From: Elusimicrobia bacterium RIFOXYA2_FULL_47_53
GTDB taxonomy: Bacteria; Elusimicrobiota; Endomicrobiia; Endomicrobiales; XYA2-FULL-47-53
Direction of reading: 5' to 3'
Length of the DNA: 64,000 bases
NCBI GenBank assembly: GCA_001800315.1
Contig: MGVE01000018.1
Span: 1 to 64,000, forward strand
Positions 22,201 to 32,181 of this stretch are shown piece after piece. Numbering within the stretch: position 1 is the first letter of the stretch; every line of letters begins with the position of its first letter. A model generated the notes under the pieces. That model did no database searches, was not told where the DNA came from, and worked only from the letters and a program-made list of their open reading frames with translations. Made by a program: the position numbers and the translations under genes.

Positions 22201-23871
22201 ATGGCAAAGAACATGTCCGAACTGCAGGCAGAAAGAGCCAAATTTAAACCGGTTTTACCCGCAATCCTTAAAAACGGAGCGGGCGCGGTTGTCGCCAGGC
22301 AGGGCAAACGCACCGAAAGCATATCCGACCAGGAAACAGTCAATAAATTATTTGAAAATACCTACGGCCTGCCTGTAGTTACCTTCGCGAAAGGCAAAAA
22401 CCCGTCGGCCGTTAAAAAGGCCGTGAAAATAGGTGTGGTTCTCTCGGGCGGCCAGGCCCCCGGCGGCCATAATGTCATAGCCGGGCTTTTTGACGGCCTC
22501 AAGAAGGCCAACCCAAAAAACAAACTTATAGGCTTTCTCGGCGGCCCTTCCGGAATTCTTGACAATAAATGGAAGGAAATTACAGCCCCTTACATGGATC
22601 ATTACCGCAATACCGGCGGTTTTGACATAATCCAGTCCGGCAGAACAAAAATTGAGACTCCCGAGCAGTTTGAACAGGCCAAAAATAATATATTGGATAA
22701 TAAAATTGACGCGCTTGTAGTTGTCGGCGGAGACGACTCAAACACAAACGCCGCTCTTCTTGCCGAGTATTTCAAAAAAGAAGGGACCGGCATCAGTGTT
22801 GTGGGTGTTCCGAAAACCATAGACGGCGACCTGAAGAACGAACAGATAGAATCTTCTTTCGGTTTTGATACGGCCACTAAAATTTACTCCGAGCTTGTTG
22901 GCAATATCTGCCGCGATGTAAATTCCGCCAGGAAGTACTGGCACTTTGTCCGCCTTATGGGTAGAAGCGCCTCTCACATAACCCTTGAGGTTGGTTTTAA
23001 GACCCAGCCTAATATCACGCTCATAGGCGAGGAGATACTTGCCAAAAAAATGACGCTTTCAAGTGTGGTTGATAACATTGTGGGCGTAATAGCGGAGCGC
23101 GCCGAGCTTGGAAAGAATTTCGGTGTAGCGCTGGTTCCCGAAGGCCTCATAGAATTTATCCCTGAAATGAAAGAGCTTATTTCGGCGCTTAACGACGCTA
23201 TGGCCGATAACGAAGAGAAATTAAACGAGATGGGCAGTGTCGGAGACAAGAAAAACTTTGTCTGCGGCCTTCTGCCCGAGAACCTCGCGTCGCTTTTGAA
23301 ATCTTTGCCCTCCGCCATAGCCGCGCAATTGATGTTAGACCGCGACCCGCACGGTAATGTGCAGGTCTCCCAGATTGAAACGGAGAAACTGCTTATTGAG
23401 ATGGTTAAAGTGAAACTCAGAGACCTTAAAAAAGCCGGCTTGTTCAAGGGCAAGTTTTCGGCGATTACCCACTTTTTCGGCTACGAGGGGCGCTGCGGGG
23501 CGCCGTCCAACTTTGACGCCAATTACACCTACGCGCTCGGGTATAACGCCGCTGTGCTTGCCTTAAACGGGTTGACCGGATACATTTCTTCCGTAAGAAA
23601 GCTCCTTAAAAAATCTTCCGACTGGGTTTGCGGAGGCGTGCCTCTGACCATGATGATGAACATTGAAAGAAGAAAAGGCAAGGAAAAGCCGGTTATACAG
23701 AAGGCGCTCGTCAGGCTTGACGGCGCGCCGTTTAAAACGCTTTTGCAGAACAGGGACAACTGGGCTTTAACCGAGAGCTATATATTCCCGGGGCCGATAC
23801 AGTATTTCGGGCCTTCGGCTGTCACGGACATGACAACCAAAACGCTTGCCTATGAGCAGAAGGGAAAATAA
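22201..23871 (+). CDS. pfp: Pyrophosphate--fructose 6-phosphate 1-phosphotransferase
   Basis: A 556-residue enzyme of glycolysis that phosphorylates fructose 6-phosphate with PPi, reversibly. Motifs are LSGGQAPGGHN, VVVGGDDSNTNA (Asp after GGD, as in PPi-dependent forms, where ATP forms have Gly), PKTIDGDLKN with the PPi-type Lys, and GRSASHITLEVG. The length fits the long plant/Treponema-type class. The ATG at 22201 follows GGAGG. PPi-PFK is common in anaerobic and deep-branching Gram-negative lineages. The terminator at 23942-23972 ends the unit. Confidence 0.92.
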   Translation: MAKNMSELQAERAKFKPVLPAILKNGAGAVVARQGKRTESISDQETVNKLFENTYGLPVVTFAKGKNPSAVKKAVKIGVVLSGGQAPGGHNVIAGLFDGLKKANPKNKLIGFLGGPSGILDNKWKEITAPYMDHYRNTGGFDIIQSGRTKIETPEQFEQAKNNILDNKIDALVVVGGDDSNTNAALLAEYFKKEGTGISVVGVPKTIDGDLKNEQIESSFGFDTATKIYSELVGNICRDVNSARKYWHFVRLMGRSASHITLEVGFKTQPNITLIGEEILAKKMTLSSVVDNIVGVIAERAELGKNFGVALVPEGLIEFIPEMKELISALNDAMADNEEKLNEMGSVGDKKNFVCGLLPENLASLLKSLPSAIAAQLMLDRDPHGNVQVSQIETEKLLIEMVKVKLRDLKKAGLFKGKFSAITHFFGYEGRCGAPSNFDANYTYALGYNAAVLALNGLTGYISSVRKLLKKSSDWVCGGVPLTMMMNIERRKGKEKPVIQKALVRLDGAPFKTLLQNRDNWALTESYIFPGPIQYFGPSAVTDMTTKTLAYEQKGK

Positions 23872-23941
23872 CTCAAAAGGCGGCGGGCAGCCGCGGGTTG
23901 ATGAAAAATACACGCGTCGGTTCAATATTATCAGGACAATG

Positions 23942-23972
23942 GGCCATCTTGTTTCGTGAAGGTGGCCTTTTT
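23942..23972 (+). terminator. Intrinsic terminator of pfp
   Basis: GGCCATCTT (23942-23950) pairs with AAGGTGGCC (23959-23967) with one G-U, followed by TTTTTGTTT. Confidence 0.75.
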
Positions 23973-23982
23973 GTTTAAACCA

Positions 23983-25323
23983 ATGAAAAAAATATTTGCG
24001 GTAAATTTTCAGCTATTCGCGTTTCTTTCGGTTTTTTTCTGGCCGGTTGCCGTGTATTGCGAGGGAGATGCGCCGGTCGCGAATATTTTTATTTCAGGCA
24101 ACAGGGTTAAAGAAAGCGTTATATTAAACAAACTCGCTTTTAAAAAAGGACTGCCGCTTACGGAAGAGCAGATAGAGGAAAGCAGGCTGAATCTTTATTC
24201 GCTGGGGCTGTTTAAGTCACTAAAGATTGAAAAGCGCGCGGAGGGAGACAGGCTTAATGTGTTTATAGAGGCCAAAGACGGCTGGTTTGTTTTCCCCTGG
24301 GTAATGTTCGGCAGCAGGGGAGGGGTGAGATACTCAAGTTTTATGCTTGTGGAACAGAATATTTTTAAGGAAGCCGAGAGGATAATGTTTTTCGGAAATT
24401 ACCAGGAGAACCTGTCGTTTAATGTGCTGAGTTTATTTTTTCCGGAATATTCCTTCACGGCTCTGCACGAAAACAGGTTTAATACCGAATACCGCTATTC
24501 GGACGGTGCCTATAACACCCAGACTTTTTCCGGGGATGTTTTTAAATTCGGGCCGGTCTCCGACTGCTACGAGAAAAAAATCACAGGCGTCAGAATTAAC
24601 GCCGGAAAGAAGATAAGCGATAAAATCAGCGCGGCGCTGCTGGCGGCCGAGAGCGATGTGGAATATTCGCCGGTTTCCGGGACGGCTCCTTCGGACAGAG
24701 GCAGAATAAGGCTTGCCGGAGTGTCCTTAAGTTACGGAGATGTTGAAAATAGGGCTGAAATGCTTTCAAGTTTTGGCAGGATTTTCGGGCTGGGCATGGC
24801 CGATATGGCGGAAAACCTTAAGAAAAACGGGCGCGCGAAGCGCGAGACAGGGCTTCAATGTTCAATTGAGCGCGCGGAGCCAGCGATAGGCTCGGATTTT
24901 GAGTTTACGAAATTCACGGCCGGCGGGAACGCTGCGGTGGTCTATGGCGACAAAAGCCGGCTCGCGGTCCTTATCAGAGGCGGCCTCGGGTCAGGCCTGC
25001 CGTTCAGTCAGTTGTTTTCAACCGGCAGGCGCGAGGGCATGAGCGGTGTCTACGCGCGGGAGTTCAGAGGCGACAGGATAGCGGTCTCAAGCGCCAACTA
25101 CCGATACCCTATTCTTAGAAACGGGCTTGGTAACATGAGCGCCGGAGTTTTTGCGGATTACGCGCTCTGTTTTAACCAGGCAAATCAGTGGGAAAAAAGC
25201 GGCGCGGGATTAAATTTTACATATCAGTTCTGGCGTTTTCCTATACCGATAGGGGTCGGCTACACTTACAGTTTTAACGACGAGGACTGGCTTGGGTCAT
25301 TCTCGGTCGGAGGGGCATTTTAA
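23983..25323 (+). CDS. Omp85/BamA-like outer-membrane protein with one POTRA domain
   Basis: A 446-residue protein with a signal peptide (FAFLSVFFWPVAVYCEG). One POTRA domain (about 28-100: IFISGNRVKESVILNKLAFK, then LYSLGLFKSLKIEKR) is followed by a beta-barrel ending with YSFNDEDWLGSFSVGGAF, whose terminal aromatic suits outer-membrane insertion. It is far shorter than BamA and closer to small Omp85 proteins. The ATG at 23983 was chosen because an upstream GTG falls inside the pfp terminator. No strong ribosome site is seen. Its substrate is unknown. Confidence 0.78.
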   Translation: MKKIFAVNFQLFAFLSVFFWPVAVYCEGDAPVANIFISGNRVKESVILNKLAFKKGLPLTEEQIEESRLNLYSLGLFKSLKIEKRAEGDRLNVFIEAKDGWFVFPWVMFGSRGGVRYSSFMLVEQNIFKEAERIMFFGNYQENLSFNVLSLFFPEYSFTALHENRFNTEYRYSDGAYNTQTFSGDVFKFGPVSDCYEKKITGVRINAGKKISDKISAALLAAESDVEYSPVSGTAPSDRGRIRLAGVSLSYGDVENRAEMLSSFGRIFGLGMADMAENLKKNGRAKRETGLQCSIERAEPAIGSDFEFTKFTAGGNAAVVYGDKSRLAVLIRGGLGSGLPFSQLFSTGRREGMSGVYAREFRGDRIAVSSANYRYPILRNGLGNMSAGVFADYALCFNQANQWEKSGAGLNFTYQFWRFPIPIGVGYTYSFNDEDWLGSFSVGGAF

Positions 25324-25328
25324 CAAGG

Positions 25329-25919
25329 ATGGGTTTAATGAAAAAACATGTGCACTCGGGGCAAAAGGGCAGGAGCATTACGGATGTAAAAGGCGTGCTT
25401 GTCAACGGAGGGCTCAGGGAGGGAGATGCACTGCTTGATCTCGGCTGCGGGGGCGGCGATTTCTCGCTGGAGGCTTCAAAAATTGTCGGCGAAACCGGTA
25501 GAGTTTACGCCCTGGACAGTTTTGAGGAATCCGTTAAGAATCTGGAAGCAAAAATTAAATCCGAAGGAATTACAAATATAGTCCCGCTTGTCGCTGACGC
25601 CGTGAAGGAAATTCCGCTTCCGCAGGCTTGCGTCAGCGTCTGCCTTCTTTCAAATGTACTGCACGGGTTTGCGGCCAACGAGGAACTGGGGCGCGTAATG
25701 AATAATCTTAAGCCGGTTTTAAAGCCCGGCGCGAGGCTGATAGCGGTTGATTTCAAAAAAACGGCCACGCCATTCGGCCCTCCAATGGAGATTCGGCTCA
25801 GCGAAGATGAAATGAAAGATATCCTCGCCAGGCATGGATTCTTCGCTCTAAAAACCTTTAATGCGGGGTCTTTCCATTACGGCATTACTTTCAGGCTTGA
25901 TATAGAACCTGAAAAATGA
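25329..25919 (+). CDS. Class I SAM-dependent methyltransferase
   Basis: A 196-residue protein with the Rossmann motif I LLDLGCGGGDFS, motif II acidic loop VYALDSFEESV, NIVPLVADAV and SVCLLSNVLHG. The layout is that of UbiE/Methyltransf_11 proteins. The substrate cannot be read from sequence. It begins five bases after the Omp85 stop, so the two are probably cotranscribed. Confidence 0.82.
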   Translation: MGLMKKHVHSGQKGRSITDVKGVLVNGGLREGDALLDLGCGGGDFSLEASKIVGETGRVYALDSFEESVKNLEAKIKSEGITNIVPLVADAVKEIPLPQACVSVCLLSNVLHGFAANEELGRVMNNLKPVLKPGARLIAVDFKKTATPFGPPMEIRLSEDEMKDILARHGFFALKTFNAGSFHYGITFRLDIEPEK

Positions 25920-25980
25920 TAGCATAAAGCCCAATTTAGATTAATATACGGCACAACGGAGTGCCAATCTTTAAACCTCG

Positions 25981-26026
25981 GGACAGAGCTTGTCCTTCAT
26001 TGGACAGGGTATGTCCTTTTTATTTT
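25981..26026 (+). terminator. Tandem hairpins before amt, the second terminator-like
   Basis: GGACA/TGTCC hairpins lie at 25981-25995 and 26002-26016, the second followed by TTTTTATTTT. A GGCAC...GTGCC hairpin lies just upstream. It could end the upstream transcript or act as an attenuator in the amt leader; the sequence does not decide. Confidence 0.55.
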
Positions 26027-26046
26027 AACTACAGAGAGGTAATAAA

Positions 26047-27276
26047 ATGATTAACTCGGGCGATACGGCGTTTATTTTGCTTTCCGCGGGGCTTGTGATG
26101 CTGATGACTCCAGGGCTCGCGCTTTTTTACGGAGGAATGGTTCGCAGGAAAAATGTCTTGAGCGTTTTGATGCAGTGTTTTGCCATGCTCTGCGTGTTAA
26201 GCATCCAGTGGATGCTTTTTGGCTACAGTCTCTCTTTCGCGCCGGGCAACGGTTTTATAGGCGGGTTGCAGTGGTTTGCTCTTAACGGTGTCGGGCTTGA
26301 AGCGTATCCGGATTACGCTTCCACGATACCGCACCAGGCTTTTATGATATTTCAGGCGATGTTCGCGGTAATCACTCCGGCTTTGATAATCGGAGCGTTC
26401 GCCGAGAGAATGAAGTTCTCGGCTTTTATGGTTTTCGGACTGCTTTGGGCTACATTGGTTTACGACCCTGTGGCGCACTGGGTCTGGGGCACGGGCGGCT
26501 GGCTTCGCTCCATGGGCACGCTTGATTTCGCGGGCGGGATAGTGGTGCACACGACCGCCGGCATAGCGGCGCTGGTTATGGCTTTGGTAATAGGGCGGCG
26601 CAAGGGATACAAGGACCAGCCCATGCCTCCGCACAGTCTCACCTTCACGGCTCTCGGGGCCGCGCTTTTATGGTTCGGCTGGTTTGGTTTTAACGCGGGA
26701 AGCGCGCTTTCCGCCGGCGGCCTCGCCGTAACGGCTTTCGTGAACACTAACGCGGCCGCGGCAGCCGCGGGGCTTACCTGGTTTGTCATTGAATGGGTTT
26801 ACAACGAAAAACCTACCACCTTCGGAGTAATAACGGGATCCATAGCCGGACTCGCGACGGTTACCCCGGCCTCAGGATACATAACTCCCTTTTCCGCCGT
26901 GGCCATAGGCATTGCGGCAAGCTCGGTATGTTTCCTTGCCGTCAGCAAAATTAAACCCAGGCTCGGTTACGACGATTCGCTTGACGCTTTCGGGGTGCAT
27001 GGAGTCGGCGGAATTCTCGGCACAATATTGGCCGGGGTTTTCGCTCTTAAAAGCATTAACCCCGCCGGCGCCGACGGATTGCTGGCAGGAAATGCCAGCC
27101 AGCTTTTCGTGCAGATCAAAGCGGTCGGAGCGGTGACGCTCTATACTTTGGTAATGACCTTTGCGATTTACAAATTTGTTGATATAATACTGGGTATAAG
27201 GGTAAGCGAAAAAGACGAGGTGCTCGGCCTGGACCTTACCCAGCACCGCGAAGGCGCTTACACCGTACTTGAATAA
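26047..27276 (+). CDS. amt: Ammonium transporter Amt
   Basis: A 409-residue channel with about eleven membrane segments, which conducts ammonium in the inner membrane. Family motifs are [33 protein letters not shown] with the first pore His, [13 protein letters not shown], and [15 protein letters not shown] with the second pore His. Length is full. GAGAGG precedes the start. glnK follows after 11 bases, the standard amt-glnK pair in which GlnK plugs the channel when nitrogen is plentiful. No sigma-54 site was found. Confidence 0.95.
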   Translation: MINSGDTAFILLSAGLVMLMTPGLALFYGGMVRRKNVLSVLMQCFAMLCVLSIQWMLFGYSLSFAPGNGFIGGLQWFALNGVGLEAYPDYASTIPHQAFMIFQAMFAVITPALIIGAFAERMKFSAFMVFGLLWATLVYDPVAHWVWGTGGWLRSMGTLDFAGGIVVHTTAGIAALVMALVIGRRKGYKDQPMPPHSLTFTALGAALLWFGWFGFNAGSALSAGGLAVTAFVNTNAAAAAAGLTWFVIEWVYNEKPTTFGVITGSIAGLATVTPASGYITPFSAVAIGIAASSVCFLAVSKIKPRLGYDDSLDAFGVHGVGGILGTILAGVFALKSINPAGADGLLAGNASQLFVQIKAVGAVTLYTLVMTFAIYKFVDIILGIRVSEKDEVLGLDLTQHREGAYTVLE

Positions 27277-27287
27277 ACGGAGGAATG

Positions 27288-27629
27288 ATGAAGCTCATTG
27301 TCGCGATTATCCAGCCTCACAAGCTTGAGGATGTAAAAAAAGAGCTGTACGGTTCCGATGTAAACCTTATTACGGTTACCGAAGTATTGGGGCACGGGAG
27401 GCAGATGGGCGTCACCGAAATTTACAGGGGAGTCAAGGAATCGGGAAATCTGCTTAGAAAAGTGCGCCTTGAGATAGGTGTTAACGATGATTTTGTGGAG
27501 AAGACCATACAGGCGATATTGAAAGGTGCCAGGACCGGCGAGGTCGGAGACGGCAAGATATTCGTGCTGGATATGTCCGACTGCATACGCATCAGAACCG
27601 GAGAAAGAGGTTCGCCGGCGATAGGTTAG
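27288..27629 (+). CDS. glnK: Nitrogen regulatory protein PII (GlnK)
   Basis: A 113-residue PII signal protein. [20 protein letters not shown] opens the fold, [12 protein letters not shown] carries the T-loop Tyr that is uridylylated in many bacteria, and [14 protein letters not shown] is the B-loop. The ATG at 27288 was preferred to the one three bases upstream because of its distance from GGAGG. It would bind ATP/ADP and 2-oxoglutarate and gate Amt. A terminator follows at 27651. Confidence 0.95.
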   Translation: MKLIVAIIQPHKLEDVKKELYGSDVNLITVTEVLGHGRQMGVTEIYRGVKESGNLLRKVRLEIGVNDDFVEKTIQAILKGARTGEVGDGKIFVLDMSDCIRIRTGERGSPAIG

Positions 27630-27650
27630 TTTGAAGTTGTTTTTATTTCA

Positions 27651-27691
27651 CAAAACCCGCCCGGTTAAGAACCTTAATCGCGCGGGTTTTG
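27651..27691. terminator. Terminator between glnK and glnS
   Basis: CAAAACCCGC (27651-27660) pairs with GCGGGTTTTG (27682-27691), with an inner GGTT/AACC hairpin. A-rich and T-rich flanks would let it work on both strands. Confidence 0.7.
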
Positions 27692-27765
27692 TGGTAAGGC
27701 CGCAATATTTTGTATAATATTCATCGTTATCATCAGGAAATTGACAGCCAGGGAGAATAAAGCTG

Positions 27766-29487
27766 ATGGCAGAAAACACACCCGAAGAAAAAACCGAGAA
27801 ATCAAAAGATTTTATCAGAAATATCATTGATACAGATCTTGCTGCCGGAAAGAACGAAGGCAGGGTTGAGACGCGGTTCCCGCCTGAGCCTAACGGCTAC
27901 CTGCACATAGGCCATGCCAAATCCATCTGCCTGAACTTCGGCATAGCCGCCGATTACAAGGGCGTGTGCCATCTGCGTTTTGACGATACCAACCCCGAAA
28001 AAGAAGAGCAGGAATATGTGGACTCCATTCAGCAGGATGTTAAATGGCTCGGTTTTGATTGGGGCAAACACCTCTACTACGCGTCGGATTATTATGATAA
28101 ATGCTATGAATACGCCCTGGAGCTTATCAATAAAGGCCTTGCCTATGTCTGCGACCTGTCTCCTGACGAAGTCAGGGAACACCGCGGCACGCCAACCGCG
28201 CCCGGAAAAAACAGCCCTTACAGAAACCGTTCCGTAAAAGAAAATCTTGAGCTGTTTGAGAAAATGCGTTCCGGCGAATTCCCCGAAGGCAAATGCCTTT
28301 TACGCGCGAAAATAGATATGGCTCACCCTAATATCAACATGCGCGACCCGGCTCTCTACCGCATAAAAAAAGTCAGGCACGACAGGACCGGCGACAAGTG
28401 GTGCATTTATCCGATGTACGATTACGCCCACCCCATATCAGACGCCCTGGAAAACATAACCCACTCCATCTGCACGCTTGAGTTTGAAGACCACCGCCCT
28501 CTTTACGACTGGGTTTTAGACAATATTTCCATAAAGGCTCATCCGCGCCAGGTTGAGTTTGCCCGCCTTAACATGACCTACACGGTTTTAAGCAAGAGGA
28601 AGCTTCTTCAGTTGGTAAATGACGGCAATGTTTCCGGCTGGGACGACCCCCGCATGCCTACCATATCCGGCCTTCGCCGCAGAGGGTACACCGCGGAAGC
28701 GATACGCAATTTCTGCGACAGGATTGGCGTGGATAAGACCAATTCTACTATTGATGTCGCGCTTCTGGAATATTTTATCAGGGAAGATTTAAATAAGAAG
28801 GCTTTGCGGGCCATGGCGGTATTAAGGCCGCTTAAAGTCGTCATAGACAATTACCCGGAAGGCCGGGTTGAGGAATTTGACGCTGAAAATAACCCCGAAG
28901 ACCCGGCGGCGGGAAGCAGAAAGGTGTTATTCTCGCGCGAGCTTTACATAGAGCAGGAGGATTTTAAGGAAGTTCCGCCCAAAGGTTATTTCAGGCTTTC
29001 TCCCGGCGCCGAGGTCAGGCTGAAACACGCCTACTATATTACCTGCACCGGTTTTAAAAAAGACGAAAAGACCGGCGAGATAAACGAAGTTCACTGCCAG
29101 TACGACCCTCAGTCGCGCGGAGGCGGAACTCCCGACAACAGAAAAGTAAAAGGGACGCTTCACTGGGTTTCCGCGGCCCACGCGGTTGACGCCGACGCCC
29201 GCCTCTACGAGAGGCTTTTTAACTCTGAAAATCCCGACAATGTCCCGGAAGGCGGGGATTTCAAAGACAATTTAAACGCGAACTCGCTGGAGCTGCTAAA
29301 AAACTGCAAGCTGGAAAAAAGCCTCGCAGAGGCGAAGCCCGGACAGCCCTACCAATTCCTGAGAAACGCGTATTTCTGCCTTGACAGGGATTCATCTGCC
29401 GGGAAACTTGTATTTAACAGAACCGTTACCCTTCGCGATTCCTGGGCAAAGATGGAAAATAAATCAGCAAAGGGAAAGGATCGCTGA
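27766..29487 (+). CDS. glnS: Glutaminyl-tRNA synthetase
   Basis: A 573-residue class I synthetase that charges tRNA-Gln. The HIGH motif is in [20 protein letters not shown], and the KMSKS-like loop is [30 protein letters not shown] is characteristic of GlnRS. The C-terminal half is the two-barrel anticodon-binding region. Most bacteria outside a few groups make Gln-tRNA through GatCAB, so a full GlnRS suggests acquisition in the lineage. The start follows GGGAGAATAAAGCTG. Confidence 0.93.
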   Translation: MAENTPEEKTEKSKDFIRNIIDTDLAAGKNEGRVETRFPPEPNGYLHIGHAKSICLNFGIAADYKGVCHLRFDDTNPEKEEQEYVDSIQQDVKWLGFDWGKHLYYASDYYDKCYEYALELINKGLAYVCDLSPDEVREHRGTPTAPGKNSPYRNRSVKENLELFEKMRSGEFPEGKCLLRAKIDMAHPNINMRDPALYRIKKVRHDRTGDKWCIYPMYDYAHPISDALENITHSICTLEFEDHRPLYDWVLDNISIKAHPRQVEFARLNMTYTVLSKRKLLQLVNDGNVSGWDDPRMPTISGLRRRGYTAEAIRNFCDRIGVDKTNSTIDVALLEYFIREDLNKKALRAMAVLRPLKVVIDNYPEGRVEEFDAENNPEDPAAGSRKVLFSRELYIEQEDFKEVPPKGYFRLSPGAEVRLKHAYYITCTGFKKDEKTGEINEVHCQYDPQSRGGGTPDNRKVKGTLHWVSAAHAVDADARLYERLFNSENPDNVPEGGDFKDNLNANSLELLKNCKLEKSLAEAKPGQPYQFLRNAYFCLDRDSSAGKLVFNRTVTLRDSWAKMENKSAKGKDR

Positions 29488-29488
29488 T

Positions 29489-30142
29489 ATGGCCTTAAAA
29501 AAGTTTTTTGTCTCCGCGTGGACGCTGTTTATTTTTTCCGGCGCGGTGTTTGCCGGCCATCCGCTGGTCACGGATGACGCAGGGGTTGTGCCCAGGGAGG
29601 CTTATGAGCTGGAAGTGGGGTATGAATCTTCCCGAGACGCATCGGACCTTATTGATAATAATGCAGGCATTTCTTTTAAACACGGTATTACGGAAAAAAT
29701 GGATATTGGTTTCTCCATGCCGTATCATGTAGATCCCGCCGAAACCGAAAACCTCGGCCCGGTTTCTGTCGGGGCGAAATTTTCGCTTATTAAAGACACT
29801 CTGGCGCTTTCGCTGGCCAACGAGCTTGGAGCAAAAGACTATTATATAAACGCGATATATTCAAGAGAAATCGCCGCGGTTAAATGCAGTTTGAACGCAG
29901 GGTATCTGTCTACGGGCGACGCTGCGGTGAAAGGTATCGGATCCTACGGCGTTTCTGCCGAGTTACCGGTGGGAAAATTTGACATTCTCTGCGAACTGCA
30001 GGCGCAGGAGGGCGGCTCCGGCAACGGGCTGGCCGGCCTCCGCTACCATTTACTGGAAAATATTTTTGTAGCGGCGGGTTTTTCTAAGGATTTTCAGACA
30101 ACCGCCAATAAGCTGACCTTAGGCTCTCATTTGGAATTTTAA
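29489..30142 (+). CDS. Predicted outer-membrane beta-barrel protein
   Basis: A 217-residue protein with a signal peptide ending VFAG. The start HPLVTDDAGVVPREAYELEVGYE is typical of MetA-pathway-type or other small barrel transporters. Alternating strands follow (GISFKHGITEKMDIGFSMPY), and it ends in Phe (SHLEF). It overlaps nothing and follows glnS by one base, but function points to the cbiM operon 24 bases downstream. It may be the outer-membrane route for cobalt or nickel, which is inference from position. Confidence 0.6.
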   Translation: MALKKFFVSAWTLFIFSGAVFAGHPLVTDDAGVVPREAYELEVGYESSRDASDLIDNNAGISFKHGITEKMDIGFSMPYHVDPAETENLGPVSVGAKFSLIKDTLALSLANELGAKDYYINAIYSREIAAVKCSLNAGYLSTGDAAVKGIGSYGVSAELPVGKFDILCELQAQEGGSGNGLAGLRYHLLENIFVAAGFSKDFQTTANKLTLGSHLEF

Positions 30143-30166
30143 TATATATTAAGGCTGGGCAAAAGA

Positions 30167-30847
30167 ATGCACATACCTGACGGATACCTCGGGCCCGCAA
30201 GCTGCGGATTTTTCTACGCGGTGATGATTCCCATCTGGGCGCTTGCCGCAAAAATAGTAAAAAAAACTCTTAGCGTAAGGCAGGTGCCGCTTATGGCCAT
30301 AGGCGCGGCATTCAGCTTTGTCATAATGATGTTCAATATACCCATACCCGGAGGCTCCACCGGCCACGCGGTAGGCGGGGTATTGGTCGCGATACTGCTG
30401 GGGCCCTGGGCCGCCGTAATATCAATTACCATCGCGCTGGTCGTTCAGGCGCTTTTATTCGGAGACGGAGGTGTAACGGCAATAGGAGCAAACAGTTTCA
30501 ATATGGCTTTCGCGATGCCGTTCGCGGGATATTACACATATAAATTAATCAGCCTTAACGCTCCTCAGGTCTCCGGGAGAAGGGTTTTCGCGGCCGGCGC
30601 GGCCGCCTATATAGGCCTTAACATCGCGGCGTTGCTTACGGGAATTGAATTCGGCCTTCAGCCGCTTTTGCATCATTCGGCTTCCGGCCAGGCCCTGTAC
30701 TGTCCTTACGGGCTCAATATCGCGGTGCCGGTAATGCTGGGCGAGCATATGCTGATTTTCGGATGGGTAGAGGCGCTGGTGACCTCGCTTGTGGTAAAAT
30801 ACCTTCAGAAACACGATCCTGCTCTTCTCTCAGGGGTTGTTAAATGA
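30167..30847 (+). CDS. cbiM: Cobalt/nickel ECF transporter substrate component CbiM
   Basis: A 226-residue S-component with about six or seven membrane helices. The N-terminus MHIPDGYLGP contains the His2 and backbone ligands of the metal site, which must be exactly at the mature end. IPGGSTGHAVGGVL and FGDGGVTAIGANSFNMA are family signatures. The start at 30167 is therefore firm. It overlaps the next gene by four bases. Co(II) or Ni(II) uptake cannot be told apart from sequence. Confidence 0.93.
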   Translation: MHIPDGYLGPASCGFFYAVMIPIWALAAKIVKKTLSVRQVPLMAIGAAFSFVIMMFNIPIPGGSTGHAVGGVLVAILLGPWAAVISITIALVVQALLFGDGGVTAIGANSFNMAFAMPFAGYYTYKLISLNAPQVSGRRVFAAGAAAYIGLNIAALLTGIEFGLQPLLHHSASGQALYCPYGLNIAVPVMLGEHMLIFGWVEALVTSLVVKYLQKHDPALLSGVVK

Positions 30848-31179
30848 AAACAATATTAAAGTTCTGGATAGGGCTTGGAATTCTTGTTATTTTGTCGCCG
30901 TTAGGCCTGATAATTCCCGGGCTGTTAAAATCCAGTTCCGCCTGGGGGGAATGGGGCGTTGAGGAAATAGAAAAGCTTGCGGGCTATGTGCCGAGAGGGC
31001 TCGCCAAACTCTCATCATTCTGGAACGCGCCCGTGCCGGATTACGCTTTTAAAGGCTGGGAAGAAAAAAGCTTAACGCAGCTTAGTTTCGCATACATATT
31101 TTCGGCGATAGCCGGAGCCGCGGCCGTAGCGGCCTTGGCGTATTTAGCCGGGAAAATGCTGACAAAGAAAAAAAATTAA
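30844..31179 (+). CDS. CbiN/PDGLE-type accessory membrane protein
   Basis: A 111-residue protein with two membrane helices around a periplasmic loop: FWIGLGILVILSPLGLIIPG at the N-terminus, then WNAPVPDYAF, then YIFSAIAGAAAVAALAYLAG. PDGLE/CbiN proteins have this plan and sit between the M and Q genes. The PDGLE motif itself is altered here (LSPLGLIIPG). Coupled to cbiM by a four-base overlap. Confidence 0.75.
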   Translation: MKTILKFWIGLGILVILSPLGLIIPGLLKSSSAWGEWGVEEIEKLAGYVPRGLAKLSSFWNAPVPDYAFKGWEEKSLTQLSFAYIFSAIAGAAAVAALAYLAGKMLTKKKN

Positions 31180-31184
31180 ACCCG

Positions 31185-31288
31185 AAATTTGCATCAGGCG
31201 CGAGAACCGAGGCGAGCAAGGCGGAGGCTTTATTAGGATGAAAAAGTCCCGCAGGGTTCTGCGAATTCCGTGTCCTAATGCAAAATTT
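31185..31288. repeat. Imperfect inverted-repeat element between cbiN and cbiQ
   Basis: AAATTTGCATCAGG (31185-31198) and CCTAATGCAAAATTT (31274-31288) are inverted copies with one mismatch and one extra base. An inner pair, ATTAGGA and TCCTAAT, is also present. It looks like a REP or MITE-like insertion within the transporter operon, directly before a gene that lacks a normal start codon. Confidence 0.5.
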
Positions 31289-31319
31289 GGCTTAAAATCC
31301 GCATACACGGGGCAATAAT

Positions 31320-32165
31320 ATCAAAAACAGATCCGGCAGCAACTTCGCGGAACGCTCAATAACAGCCGCGGTTGAAATTGTTAAATCTCTGGTAAATAAC
31401 CAGGATTACGCCTCTCACAAAGGGTTCCTGCAGCCTCTGGATCCGCGCGTCAAGCTCCTTTCCACTGTTTTTTTCATAAGCGCGGTTATTTTTCTGGGCG
31501 ATCTACGGCTGCTTGTGGCATTCTATGTCCTCGGGCTTTTCCTCGCCGCGCTTTCTGGAATCGGGCTTATGTATTTTCTGGCGCGCACCTGGATTTTTAT
31601 CCCGCTGTTTTCCGCTTTTGCGGTTGTACCCGCTGTTTTTAATATTGTTACCCCCGGCAGTGAACTTTTCGCGCTGAAAATATTCGGTTTTCCTCTCGCG
31701 GTTACGCGCGAAGGGTTGATTCTGGCGGCGCGTTTTGTGCTTCGTGTCGCCGCGTCGGTTTCGTTTGTGGTTTTGCTGGCTCTCTCCACAAAACACGACG
31801 AGCTTTTAAAAGCCCTGCGCAGTTTCGGGATACCGCAGATTTTTGTTATGACCCTTGGCATGGCCTACAGATACATATATATGTTCGCGGAGATAATCGG
31901 ACAGACCCATACGGCGATTAAAAGCAGGGTAGGTTCTGGTATCGGGCATAAAAAAGGCCGCAAGCTGGTTGCCTGGAGTATGGCTAATCTCTGGATTAGA
32001 TCGTATTCAATGAGCAGTCAGGTTTTCAGCGCGATGATTTCAAGAGGATATGCGGGAGAGCCGCGTACCATGCAGGAGTTTAAGACTCGGCCGGCCGACT
32101 GGATTTTTTTGGCTGTTGCGGCAATGAGCCTTCTGCTGGTTTTATATAAAAATTACGGCAACTGA
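31320..32165 (+). CDS. cbiQ: Cobalt/nickel ECF transporter membrane component CbiQ, apparent AUC start
   Basis: A T-component of about 281 residues with multiple membrane helices. The conserved N-terminal part (SHKGFLQPLDPRVKLLSTV) and the C-terminal coupling helices (MAYRYIYMFAEIIGQ; SYSMSSQVFSAMISRGYAGE) are present. No ATG, GTG or TTG lies between the upstream in-frame stop (31293) and 31515, yet the conserved CbiQ region begins around 31410. The frame is open from 31296, and ATC at 31320, seven bases after GGGG, gives a plausible start (KNRSGSNFAERSI). Starting at GTG 31515 would delete the conserved region. An error or mutation ATG to ATC is the alternative. Confidence 0.8.
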   Translation: MKNRSGSNFAERSITAAVEIVKSLVNNQDYASHKGFLQPLDPRVKLLSTVFFISAVIFLGDLRLLVAFYVLGLFLAALSGIGLMYFLARTWIFIPLFSAFAVVPAVFNIVTPGSELFALKIFGFPLAVTREGLILAARFVLRVAASVSFVVLLALSTKHDELLKALRSFGIPQIFVMTLGMAYRYIYMFAEIIGQTHTAIKSRVGSGIGHKKGRKLVAWSMANLWIRSYSMSSQVFSAMISRGYAGEPRTMQEFKTRPADWIFLAVAAMSLLLVLYKNYGN

Positions 32166-32181
32166 TGTTTAACGAGGCAAA

